Assembly: GCA_002434005.1 (NCBI GenBank)
Contig: DJJF01000019.1
Location: 25,274-33,284, forward strand
From: Candidatus Saccharibacteria bacterium UBA6575
Lineage (GTDB): Bacteria; Patescibacteriota; Saccharimonadia; Saccharimonadales; Saccharimonadaceae
DNA length: 8,011 nt
Direction: 5' to 3'
Under the pieces are notes generated by a model, which had not been told where the DNA came from, did no database searches, and worked only from the letters and a program-made list of their open reading frames with translations. Position numbers and translations under genes: made by a program. Position 1 is the stretch's first letter; each line of letters begins with the position of its first letter. This document shows positions 1 to 5,967 of this stretch, piece after piece.

Positions 1-87
1 GTCCATTGCAAGGCCAAGCGCTTTCGCTTTACCTTCTTGATCAGGTTTGTCTGTTCCCACCGCAGGTTTCTCGGCCTTCTTCGCCAC
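1..87 (-). CDS. recA: Recombinase RecA, N-terminal 29 codons (truncated by window edge)
   Basis: RecA forms the ATP-dependent filament on single-stranded DNA that drives homologous strand exchange. Only the first 29 codons are visible, read leftward off the window edge. They begin with GTG at 87-85 and encode a short Lys/Ala-rich leader followed by GKAKALGLAMD, which matches the start of the conserved N-terminal helix of bacterial RecA. The GTG start is supported by a GGAG Shine-Dalgarno at 98-95, seven bases upstream, and by a TATAAT box further up. The ATP-binding core lies outside the window. The gene is divergent from the pilin-like gene. The call rests on a short conserved stretch, so family identity is likely but not proven from this window alone. 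Confidence 0.85.
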   Translation of the reverse strand, partial: MAKKAEKPAVGTDKPDQEGKAKALGLAMD

Positions 88-117
88 TATGGTTCTCCCT
101 CTCTTACTGCTCCTACC

Positions 118-146
118 ATTATAGCCAGTATTACCCTAATTAGCCA
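118..146 (-). promoter_or_regulatory. recA promoter
   Basis: On the minus strand there is a perfect TATAAT at 123-118. A 17-base spacer separates it from TGGCTA at 146-141, a 3/6 match to TTGACA. The predicted start, near 111, gives a leader of about 24 bases containing the GGAG Shine-Dalgarno at 98-95. The -35 end overlaps the CATATG dyad at 145-159. Confidence 0.65.
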
Positions 147-159
147 TATGCGGCATATG
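145..159. promoter_or_regulatory. CATATG-cgg-CATATG dyad in the recA/pilin divergent spacer, possible operator
   Basis: Two CATATG hexamers flank CGG, giving a 15-base dyad that is symmetric except at the central base. It touches the recA -35 position and lies about 40 bases upstream of the pilin -10 box, a plausible place for a regulator acting on either promoter. It does not match the Gram-positive LexA box (GAACN4GTTC) or the E. coli one (CTGTN8ACAG). Chance is possible because CATATG is itself a palindrome. Operator function is inference. Confidence 0.3.
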
Positions 160-196
160 TGTCAAGGCCACAAGACCCATAGGCTTTACGCTCACA

Positions 197-205
197 TGCT
201 ATAAT
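197..205 (+). promoter_or_regulatory. Extended -10 promoter of the pilin-like gene
   Basis: TGC followed by a perfect TATAAT (200-205) forms an extended -10 element. No convincing -35 hexamer is present at 16-18 bases. Seven bases separate the box from the ATG at 213, so transcription should start at about 211-213. There is no room for a Shine-Dalgarno, and the mRNA is predicted to be leaderless. Confidence 0.65.
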
Positions 206-212
206 TACACCA

Positions 213-602
213 ATGAAACAACGCGGCTTTACCGTCATAGAACTGCTTGCTCTCGTCGTCCTTCTATTAGTAGTTGGTGCGGTGTTCTGGACACAAAAAT
301 CTGCCATAGAGACTTCCGCTCGCGACGACCAGCGTAAGATTTCGATCAACGCGCTCTATTATAGCCTTGAGGAAGTCTACTACCCGACAAACAAGCATTA
401 CCCAAAAACCTTATCCGCCTCAACATTACCTTCGGTGGATCCCGACCTGTTCAAAGACCCAAGTGGTAAAGAACTTGGTAAGGCAGAATCCGATTACAGC
501 TACGAAGGTAAGAATTGCACAGGCGAAACCTGTAAGAGCTATAGCTTGCGCACCAGACTCGAGAGTGAAGCCGACTTCGTTAAAGATAGTCGTAACGATT
601 AA
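213..602 (+). CDS. Type IV pilin-like protein with prepilin N-terminus
   Basis: This is a 129-residue protein with a class III prepilin signal. MKQRG is a short basic leader, and the expected prepilin-peptidase cut before Phe6 leaves FTVIE, with the conserved Glu at mature position 5. The following hydrophobic stretch (about 7-26) would be both membrane anchor and filament core helix. Residues 36-60 form an amphipathic helix region (RDDQRKISINALYYSLEEVY). The C-terminal half is polar, with an FKDPSGK segment and two cysteines (C102, C107) that could form a small disulfide loop. At about 124 mature residues it fits a minor or small major pilin or a type II secretion pseudopilin. No assembly ATPase, PilC or prepilin peptidase gene is nearby. 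The start follows directly on a -10 box. Its stop (TAA, 600-602) overlaps the stop of the convergent PH-domain gene. Pilin class is confident; the exact role is unknown. Confidence 0.85.
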   Translation: MKQRGFTVIELLALVVLLLVVGAVFWTQKSAIETSARDDQRKISINALYYSLEEVYYPTNKHYPKTLSASTLPSVDPDLFKDPSGKELGKAESDYSYEGKNCTGETCKSYSLRTRLESEADFVKDSRND

Positions 603-1363
603 TTCTCGTATGGGTCGACTGCTCGGCCATTCTTGAATGCTTCAATTGCATTATTAAGCACCGCAACATGGTTACGTGGATTCGCTACATATGTGAACCG
701 ATATGTCGTTTCTTCACCTTCGGTACTCAAGCGTACTGTACCGTAATTCAACATGACCTGCAAAATGCCACTTTGCTTAAAGCTAGCATCTTCGATACTC
801 CCCAAACTTACCGTCTGCTCGTGACGCGAAAAAAGGCTATGCTGAATCTCTTGAATCACGCTCTCATTCGTCATATAGAACTGGTTCTGGAGATAAACCC
901 AAACTGCGATCGAACCACCGATTCCGACAAGTAGCATTAATATCATCAGAGGCCAAAATACAGCTTCATAACTAGGTAGCATCATGCCAGTAGTAAGGCT
1001 CGTGTCATTTGGATATAGAATCATGAGCGCTACTACCGCGAGAATACCAATAGCTGTCGCAAAGACTGGCATAAGTAGGCCAATTGGATGACGCTTGACG
1101 TCCAGAACGATAAATTCACCTTCGCTTAGATTAAGGTGTGGGTATCGTTTCACTGATTCATTGTGTCTACGTACGTTATCCTCACTAACCGTCAGGTTAG
1201 CAGCTTCTGGCTGACGAGCAGCGTGTACTACTTTGGGCTCGTTTGCGTATTGTGCTCGAATTTGTGGGTCAAAATTGTGTCCCGGCATTTCATTTGGAGC
1301 TGCTGTAACGTGCGACGAAGGTACAACAGGTTCGTTTGCGGGCTGGTCACTTTTTTCGTTCAT
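599..1363 (-). CDS. Two-helix membrane protein with bacterial PH domain (bPH2/DUF304-like)
   Basis: This is a 254-residue protein. Residues 1-80 are polar, Pro/Asn-rich and probably disordered. The segment LNLSEGEFIVLDVKRHP (78-93) resembles the lead-in of YdbS/YdbT-type PH proteins. Two transmembrane helices follow (about 94-117 and 134-158) with a roughly 16-residue connecting loop. The C-terminal 160-245 region looks like a bacterial PH domain: an FYMTNESVIQE strand, then SLGSIEDASFKQSGILQ and NYGTVRLSTEG. The second helix leads straight into the PH domain, so both termini probably lie in the cytoplasm. Family function is poorly known. The gene has its own extended -10 box overlapping the end of ruvB, so it can be expressed apart from the ruv genes. 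Its TAA stop shares TTAA with the convergent pilin stop. The PH assignment is from motif pattern and is good but not certain. Confidence 0.75.
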   Translation of the reverse strand: MNEKSDQPANEPVVPSSHVTAAPNEMPGHNFDPQIRAQYANEPKVVHAARQPEAANLTVSEDNVRRHNESVKRYPHLNLSEGEFIVLDVKRHPIGLLMPVFATAIGILAVVALMILYPNDTSLTTGMMLPSYEAVFWPLMILMLLVGIGGSIAVWVYLQNQFYMTNESVIQEIQHSLFSRHEQTVSLGSIEDASFKQSGILQVMLNYGTVRLSTEGEETTYRFTYVANPRNHVAVLNNAIEAFKNGRAVDPYEN

Positions 1364-1369
1364 ACGATT

Positions 1370-1378
1370 AGTATAGCA
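1370..1378 (-). promoter_or_regulatory. Extended -10 promoter of the PH-domain gene (leaderless)
   Basis: On the minus strand TGC precedes TATACT (1375-1370). A weak 3/6 -35 candidate (CGGTCA) lies 17 bases upstream, inside the ruvB end. Exactly six bases separate the box from the ATG at 1363, so the A of the ATG is the expected transcription start. No Shine-Dalgarno is present. Confidence 0.6.
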
Positions 1379-1379
1379 A

Positions 1380-2378
1380 CTATCTTCCTATATGACCGCG
1401 CGCCTTCGCAGTCACTCGGCGTCCACGCGGCGTTCGTTCAATAAATCCGATTTGCATTAAGTATGGTTCATAAAAATCTTCAATTGTACTGGTTTCATCA
1501 CCTGTTAATGCCGCTATCGTATTGAGACCGACAGGATTATCGCCATAATTATCAACGATACTAGCGAGCATAGAACGGTCTGCGGGATCAAGGCCCATTT
1601 CATCAATTTCCATCATGGCGAGTGCCTCGCCTGTGATAACGGTGTCAATTATCCCGTCGCCGTTTACATCTGCATAGTCACGCACACGCTTGAGTAGCCT
1701 ATTCGCAATTCGAGGCGTTAGCCGTGCCCTTCCAGAAAGCATGTCTGCCGATTCTGGTTTAATATCAGATTTTAATATTGACGCTGCACGTGTGATAATT
1801 TTCGCGATCTCTGACGGTGTGTAAAATTCCAATCTGTATAAATGTCCGAACCTATCGCGCAGTGGAGCCGCTAAGCTACCCGTTCTAGTCGTAGCGCCAA
1901 TAACTGTGAATTTCGGAAGATCAAGTCGCACACTTCTAGCTGCCGGACCTTTACCTATTACGATATCCAACTTAAAGTCCTCCATGGCAGAATACAGTAC
2001 TTCTTCTACAGCCCTATTCAAACGATGTATTTCGTCGATGAACAATATATCGCCGTCGGAAAGATTAGTTAAAATACTGGCGAGATCGCCTGCCCGCTCG
2101 ATTGCAGGTCCCGATGTAACACGTAGTCCAACGCCCATTTCGTTCGCGATTACACTTGCCATAGTTGTCTTACCAAGCCCTGGAGGACCGTATAGCAATA
2201 CGTGATCGATCGGCTCACCGCGCTTCTTTGCCGCCGCAATCGCTAATTGCAAATTTTTCTTGAGGCGTTCTTGTCCGACATACTCATCAAAGGATTGAGG
2301 TCGCAGCGTTAGTTCGATGATTTGCTCGTCGCTATCATCATTGTGCACGAGTGTATCTACTATTCGTTCGATCGCCAT
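1380..2378 (-). CDS. ruvB: Holliday junction branch migration helicase RuvB
   Basis: RuvB is the hexameric AAA+ motor that pumps DNA through the RuvA-bound Holliday junction. The 332-residue length is normal. Visible motifs are Walker A GPPGLGKT (64-71), Walker B ILFIDEIH (111-118), sensor 1 GATTR (161-165), the arginine-finger region LRDRFG (173-178, R174 likely), the sensor 2 region TPRIANRLLKRVRD (221-234), and a C-terminal winged-helix DNA-binding domain ending in ERTPRGR (314-320). The ATG at 2378-2376 overlaps the ruvA stop by one base in a TAATG, implying translational coupling. A GAGG upstream lies at long spacing (13 bases). The segment DVNGDGIID (237-245) resembles a calcium-loop motif but sits where RuvB proteins usually have a related V-x-G-D-G-x-I sequence. 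The gene is intact. Confidence 0.98.
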   Translation of the reverse strand: MAIERIVDTLVHNDDSDEQIIELTLRPQSFDEYVGQERLKKNLQLAIAAAKKRGEPIDHVLLYGPPGLGKTTMASVIANEMGVGLRVTSGPAIERAGDLASILTNLSDGDILFIDEIHRLNRAVEEVLYSAMEDFKLDIVIGKGPAARSVRLDLPKFTVIGATTRTGSLAAPLRDRFGHLYRLEFYTPSEIAKIITRAASILKSDIKPESADMLSGRARLTPRIANRLLKRVRDYADVNGDGIIDTVITGEALAMMEIDEMGLDPADRSMLASIVDNYGDNPVGLNTIAALTGDETSTIEDFYEPYLMQIGFIERTPRGRRVTAKARGHIGR

Positions 2379-2950
2379 TACTGTTTCAAGGCCTCACGTA
2401 CGCGTTCATTTGTTGGCAAGGTCTTCTCAACGTTCTCCAGCGCTTTTAATCCGTCTGCAAGTGTGTAGCCAAGTGCCATTAACGCCTCAAGAGCTTCGTC
2501 GTTCGTATTCATTTCGGTTTGAATCATGGTCGCTGCGCCATATGATGTTGGTAAACCGACTTTATCTGACAGGTCAACAACTACTCGGTCGGCTGTCTTT
2601 TTGCCAACACCGCTCGCTTTGGAGATATACGCCGCATCGGAGTTTGCGATCGCACTTCGCACCTGCTCACTTTGGCCTAGACTTAATATTGCTAAGGCAG
2701 CTTTTGGACCAACACCCTGTACTGTGATCAATAGCTCAAACAATTTCTTTGCGGCCAGGCTAGAGAATCCGAATAGCTCATCCGACTGCTCACGAACATG
2801 GTGATACGTATAAAATTTTACGTCGGTATCAAGAAGTACATCATCAAAGTCGCCAATCGGTACCTGCACTTCATACCCAACACCACCAACATCGACAATA
2901 ACTGCACCCGCAAATTTCTCGGCAACGATCCCTTTGATATGGGCGATCAC
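2378..2950 (-). CDS. ruvA: Holliday junction branch migration complex subunit RuvA
   Basis: RuvA binds four-way junctions as a tetramer and loads RuvB. The 190-residue protein shows the three-domain plan. An N-terminal OB-fold (1-62) carries the acidic-pin region REQSDELFGF (53-62, E54 and D57 as acidic candidates). Tandem helix-hairpin-helix motifs lie at ITVQGVGPKAALAIL (75-89) and ISKASGVGKKTADRVV (109-124). A flexible linker (about 130-148) leads to a C-terminal RuvB-binding domain (149-190). The start is GTG at 2950-2948, forming a GTGA overlap with the pbp1A stop. The only upstream purine stretch (AGGAA) is about 11 bases from the GTG, so initiation may depend on coupling from pbp1A. 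The stop TAA overlaps the ruvB ATG. The gene is intact, with no promoter recognised directly upstream. Confidence 0.97.
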   Translation of the reverse strand: MIAHIKGIVAEKFAGAVIVDVGGVGYEVQVPIGDFDDVLLDTDVKFYTYHHVREQSDELFGFSSLAAKKLFELLITVQGVGPKAALAILSLGQSEQVRSAIANSDAAYISKASGVGKKTADRVVVDLSDKVGLPTSYGAATMIQTEMNTNDEALEALMALGYTLADGLKALENVEKTLPTNERVREALKQ

Positions 2951-5286
2951 GGCGATGAGGTTCCTGGATTACCGCCACCATTATTACCTTGTCCAGACGA
3001 AGGAGGCGTCGTACCCGCTGGACAACCTTGGTTCGTGGTAAGTCCCGCGATTAATGGACACGCATCTTTATTGTCAGCAACGCCATCGCCGTCAGTATCT
3101 TTCGGCTGAACGCACTTAGGATCGTTTGCAGCTAAATTCTCTAATCCTTCAACCTTACATTGCTCTGCAACACAATTCTTATCATCGGCATCAAGTGATT
3201 CTTTACCAATGATTTTACATTTCTCAACAGCTTCCTCTTGCTCTTCTTCTTTTGGCTCCTCTTTCGGAGCATCGCACTTCTTTGGAATGTTCGTTGATAG
3301 GAATACATCCGTTTTATTGCCAACTGTTGTACAAACAGTGGCCTTAACGACACCGGCTGGCTGCACAAATGCCGGGCTCGACGATCCTATCGCCTGACCC
3401 ATCATGTTGCGCCAGATCGGTCCAGCCATACCCGCTCCACCATTTGCCATAATCGTATTGTCGTTATTTCCAACCCAAACACCGACAGCAATATCCGGTG
3501 TGTATCCTATTGTCCATGCATCTCGCGAATCATCGGTTGTACCAGTCTTTACAGCGACATTTTTGACACGACCATCAGTTCCCGTGACGTTCAATGAAGA
3601 GCCGAATAAGCTACTCCTTGTTTGATTATCAGATAGGATGTTCGAGAGCAAGTACGCTCCTTCCGTACTGATAGCTTTGGTACTCTTCTTTTCCTGTGTA
3701 AATATCGTTTGGTCGTACTTGTTCTTAATTGTATTAATAGTAGTCTCGTCGTAGCGGTCGCCTTGATTCGCAAAGCCAGCATAGGCATCAGTCATCTCCG
3801 TCAGTGGCACTTCGGCCGAACCAAGTGCGAGTGATAACCCGTAATTTGTCGAGCTATTAAGTGTTGAGATACCTAATTTTTTCGCAGCAGCAATCGCAGC
3901 ACTCGTGCCACCGTCAAGTTGCATTACTTTCACAGCGGGTACGTTCAGCGACCAGTCTAGTGCTTGTCGCACTGTCACGTTACCTCTAAATCTCCTATCA
4001 GCATTCTGTGGAGCATAGCCACCAAAATCTGTTTTCTTATCTTCTATAACTGTCGTTGGGGTGATCTTGCCATTTGCGAGTGCATCAGCATAGTAAATCG
4101 GCTTAAAACTCGAGCCAGGCTGGCGTGCAGTTGTTGCCATGTTCACCTGGCCAAATTCTTCATTTTCATAATCAGCACTGCCGACTAGTGCCAGTATGCC
4201 TCCTGTCTTTGGGTCAATCGCAACTAGGCTAGCATTCGAACCACCATTACGCTGAATATATGTCATATTACTTGCAACCGCAGCATTAGCTTTCTCTTGC
4301 AGTTTAAGATCGAGTGTGGTCTTTACTTGATAACCTGAACGAGTGACTTTTTCTTCACCGTATTTGTCGTACAGCTCTTTTAAAACCATGGCAGTAAAGT
4401 GCGGCGCTTCGTTATCGATACCGTTCTTTTGCTCGGCATATGTCAGTTGTTCTGCAAGGGCTGCATTTTTTTGATCTTCGGTAATGAAGTTATTTCGTAC
4501 CATTCGAGTCAACACGGTCGTTTGCCGTTCTTTAGCAAGTTCAGGGTCGCCGCTTATCGGTGAGTAGGCGGTTGGAGCAGGTAAAACACCGATTAGCATC
4601 GAGCTTTCTGCCAGGGTGAGTTCGCTTGGCTTCTTGCCGTAGTAGTTCTCGGCTGCATCCTCTATGCCAAATGAATTCTCCCCGTAATACACAGAGTTCA
4701 AATACATTGTAAGAATCTCTTCTTTCGAGTAACGCTGCTCAATCGCGATTGATATCACAAGCTCCTGGTATTTACGCAGAATCGTTTGGTTTTCACTCAG
4801 CAATGTATTTTTTGCGAGTTGCTGCGTTAGTGTAGAGCCACCACCCGCGATTCCACGAGCCACTATATTCGTATAGAGCGCCCGAATTATGCCAAAAATA
4901 TCAAAGCCAGAGTGTTTGTAGAAGTCCTTATCTTCAGATGCAATCAATGCGTTTTCTGTTACATCCGAAATCTGATCAAGAGGCACTAATTCACGTCGTT
5001 CTGCACGAGTTCCAGGTGTCTTATAAAATGCTTCCCCATTCCTATCTAGCAATACAACACCGGTGTTATTACTGTTGAGTAGCCGATCTTCATTACCAAT
5101 ATCATTGTAGTAGTACGCGTATGTTGCAATTGGTGTGATTACCAGAAACGCTAATATTGGCCCTGCAATCAGCAGTGCTTTCTTCTTTTTGCTGAGTGCG
5201 CTGAACCATTGCCAGCGACGCTTCAAAAAACGCTTTGACTTACCAACGGGTCCAAGCCTACGTGTGTACTTTCCTTTTCGATACAT
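2947..5286 (-). CDS. Class A penicillin-binding protein (PBP1A-type) with Cys-rich C-terminal tail
   Basis: This bifunctional enzyme polymerises lipid II and cross-links peptidoglycan outside the membrane. It has 779 residues. The N-terminus is very basic and cytoplasmic (1-36), followed by one transmembrane helix (about 37-59). The GT51 glycosyltransferase spans about 75-250, with catalytic-type Glu118 in ASEDKDFYKHSG, GGGSTLTQQLAKN (148-160) and LNSVYYGENSFGIEDAA (196-212). The transpeptidase spans about 320-640, with SxxK at S392-K395, SLN at 446-448 and KTG at 580-582. All catalytic motifs are intact. The tail (641-779) is unusual. It has all eight cysteines of the protein (652, 671, 690, 705, 710, 725, 743, 755), an acidic run (675-687), a duplicated C-x14-C repeat (687-726), a thrombospondin-type-3-like loop DTDGDGVADNKDACP (730-744), and a Gly/Ser/Pro-rich end. 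The gene precedes and overlaps ruvA (GTGA). Its ATG follows a TATACT box by eight bases. Confidence 0.95.
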   Translation of the reverse strand: MYRKGKYTRRLGPVGKSKRFLKRRWQWFSALSKKKKALLIAGPILAFLVITPIATYAYYYNDIGNEDRLLNSNNTGVVLLDRNGEAFYKTPGTRAERRELVPLDQISDVTENALIASEDKDFYKHSGFDIFGIIRALYTNIVARGIAGGGSTLTQQLAKNTLLSENQTILRKYQELVISIAIEQRYSKEEILTMYLNSVYYGENSFGIEDAAENYYGKKPSELTLAESSMLIGVLPAPTAYSPISGDPELAKERQTTVLTRMVRNNFITEDQKNAALAEQLTYAEQKNGIDNEAPHFTAMVLKELYDKYGEEKVTRSGYQVKTTLDLKLQEKANAAVASNMTYIQRNGGSNASLVAIDPKTGGILALVGSADYENEEFGQVNMATTARQPGSSFKPIYYADALANGKITPTTVIEDKKTDFGGYAPQNADRRFRGNVTVRQALDWSLNVPAVKVMQLDGGTSAAIAAAKKLGISTLNSSTNYGLSLALGSAEVPLTEMTDAYAGFANQGDRYDETTINTIKNKYDQTIFTQEKKSTKAISTEGAYLLSNILSDNQTRSSLFGSSLNVTGTDGRVKNVAVKTGTTDDSRDAWTIGYTPDIAVGVWVGNNDNTIMANGGAGMAGPIWRNMMGQAIGSSSPAFVQPAGVVKATVCTTVGNKTDVFLSTNIPKKCDAPKEEPKEEEQEEAVEKCKIIGKESLDADDKNCVAEQCKVEGLENLAANDPKCVQPKDTDGDGVADNKDACPLIAGLTTNQGCPAGTTPPSSGQGNNGGGNPGTSSP
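3109..3228 (-). repeat. Two tandem 20-codon Cys repeats in the PBP tail
   Basis: Residues 687-706 and 707-726 of the PBP align without gaps and share 10 of 20 positions. The pattern is E-x-C-K-[IV]-x-G-x-E-x-L-x-A-x-D-x-x-C-V. Each unit places its two cysteines 15 residues apart, which fits one disulfide per unit. Low nucleotide identity suggests an old duplication. The repeat is followed directly by a thrombospondin-type-3-like acidic loop encoded at 3055-3099. Domain family not recognised. Confidence 0.7.
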
Positions 5287-5294
5287 ACCTAATC

Positions 5295-5303
5295 AGTATA
5301 CCA
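5295..5303 (-). promoter_or_regulatory. Extended -10 promoter of pbp1A-ruvA-ruvB
   Basis: Minus-strand TGG precedes TATACT (5300-5295). No good -35 is visible at standard spacing. Eight bases separate the box from the ATG at 5286, so the expected start leaves a leader of about 0-2 bases. TTAGG sits directly against the ATG, too close to act as a Shine-Dalgarno. Confidence 0.6.
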
Positions 5304-5324
5304 AAATCACCACTAATCAAGTAC

Positions 5325-5348
5325 CGTCATCGGGGGTAGTTGATGACG
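5325..5348. repeat. Perfect 7-bp inverted repeat upstream of the pbp1A promoter
   Basis: CGTCATC (5325-5331) and GATGACG (5342-5348) are perfect complements around a 10-base loop. The element ends about 22 bases upstream of the pbp1A -10 extension, near where a -35 or activator site would lie. No U-tract follows on either strand, so it is not a standard intrinsic terminator. It could be an operator or a weak ruvC 3' end; function unknown. Confidence 0.4.
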
Positions 5349-5493
5349 AATACCGTGATGAGTGGGAATCTATCGGCTTACCTGAATCATGGTCGGGTTC
5401 GACTCGGCTGCCGTTATCGTGATTCTTCTTGCTTTCTTCTCTACCGCCATATCGTTACGATACACGTTAAAGCTGATAATACGCTGAAGATAG

Positions 5494-5967
5494 CTACTCT
5501 CGTATCATCATTTGATGAGTTATAGCAGCCGCCAAGGCATCGGCGGCATCATCAGGTTTAGGGATTTCTTTTAAGTTCAGTTGTAGTCGCACCATTTCTT
5601 GCACCTGCTTCTTATCAGCCTTACCGTATCCTGTTAGTGATTGTTTGATCTGCATTGGTGTGTATTCTGCAATTGGCAATCGCGCTTTCCTGCCAGTGAG
5701 CATAGCAACCCCCCGCGCTGAAGCCACGCTCATTGCTGTCGTTACGTTACGTGCAAAAAACAGTTTTTCTACACTCATGACATCGGGTTTCGTCTCAGCG
5801 ATAATTTCTGTTAAACCATCGAATATTTCTTCGAGCCGTTCATCTAGGGGCGTATGCGCAGGTGTAGTGATAACCCCAGCAGTCACTAATGTTGATTTAC
5901 CATTCTTCGTATCAACTACCCCAAATCCAAGTATTCCCGTGCCAGGATCGATTCCTATAATTCTCAC
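5494..5967 (-). CDS. ruvC: Crossover junction endodeoxyribonuclease RuvC
   Basis: RuvC is the dimeric RNase H-fold nuclease that cuts Holliday junctions symmetrically after RuvAB branch migration. At 157 residues it is slightly shorter than E. coli RuvC (173). The four metal-binding acidic residues are visible: D7 in IGIDPGTG, E67 in SVEKLFFARN, and D140 and D143 in DDAADALAAAITH. The start is GTG at 5967-5965, inside the stop of the S51 gene (GTGA). It is backed by an AAGGA Shine-Dalgarno at 5980-5976 with 8-base spacing, so coupled translation with S51 is likely. pbp1A lies between ruvC and its partner genes ruvAB. The protein appears intact and active. Confidence 0.97.
   Translation of the reverse strand: MRIIGIDPGTGILGFGVVDTKNGKSTLVTAGVITTPAHTPLDERLEEIFDGLTEIIAETKPDVMSVEKLFFARNVTTAMSVASARGVAMLTGRKARLPIAEYTPMQIKQSLTGYGKADKKQVQEMVRLQLNLKEIPKPDDAADALAAAITHQMMIRE

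Larger units (their letters stand above)
5287..5493. other. Structured intergenic gap between ruvC and pbp1A
   Basis: This 207-base spacer is the longest in the window and has no convincing conserved gene. It holds the pbp1A -10 box (5295-5300), a 7-bp hairpin (5325-5348), and an inverted repeat GAATCA/TGATTC (5384-5389 and 5420-5425) enclosing two smaller hairpins (GTCG-ggtt-CGAC at 5392-5403 and CGG-ctg-CCG at 5405-5413). There is also a 13-base palindrome TATCGT-T-ACGATA (5450-5462). A 26-codon minus-strand reading frame spans 5450-5370. No intrinsic terminator with a U-tract was seen after ruvC, so read-through into pbp1A is possible. Confidence 0.5.

Noticed and set aside
1644..1670. EF-hand/dockerin-like DVNGDGIID loop in RuvB (residues 237-245)
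   Set aside because: RuvB proteins commonly have a related V-x-G-D-G-x-I segment at this point, and the twelfth EF-hand position (residue 248) is Ile instead of an acidic residue, so chance resemblance is more likely than calcium binding.
2947..2949. Possible UGA recoding (Gly) as in some CPR lineages
   Set aside because: UGA at the ends of pbp1A and S51 coincides with normal protein ends and with overlapping starts of ruvA and ruvC, so UGA reads as stop.
3141..3397. Alternative reading frames of 60-75 codons on both strands under the PBP tail
   Set aside because: They lie wholly inside the confident PBP gene, have no start signals or recognisable domains, and are expected shadows of repetitive codons.
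5390..5413. tRNA-like GGGTTCGAC motif in the ruvC-pbp1A gap
   Set aside because: The bases around the TTCGA core do not pair as a T-stem and no other tRNA arms are present.
5135..5525. Plus-strand open frames of 61 and 95 codons over the pbp1A start and the gap
   Set aside because: They overlap the pbp1A 5' end or the ruvC 3' end antisense, lack a Shine-Dalgarno or -10 at the right distance, and show no domain-like composition.
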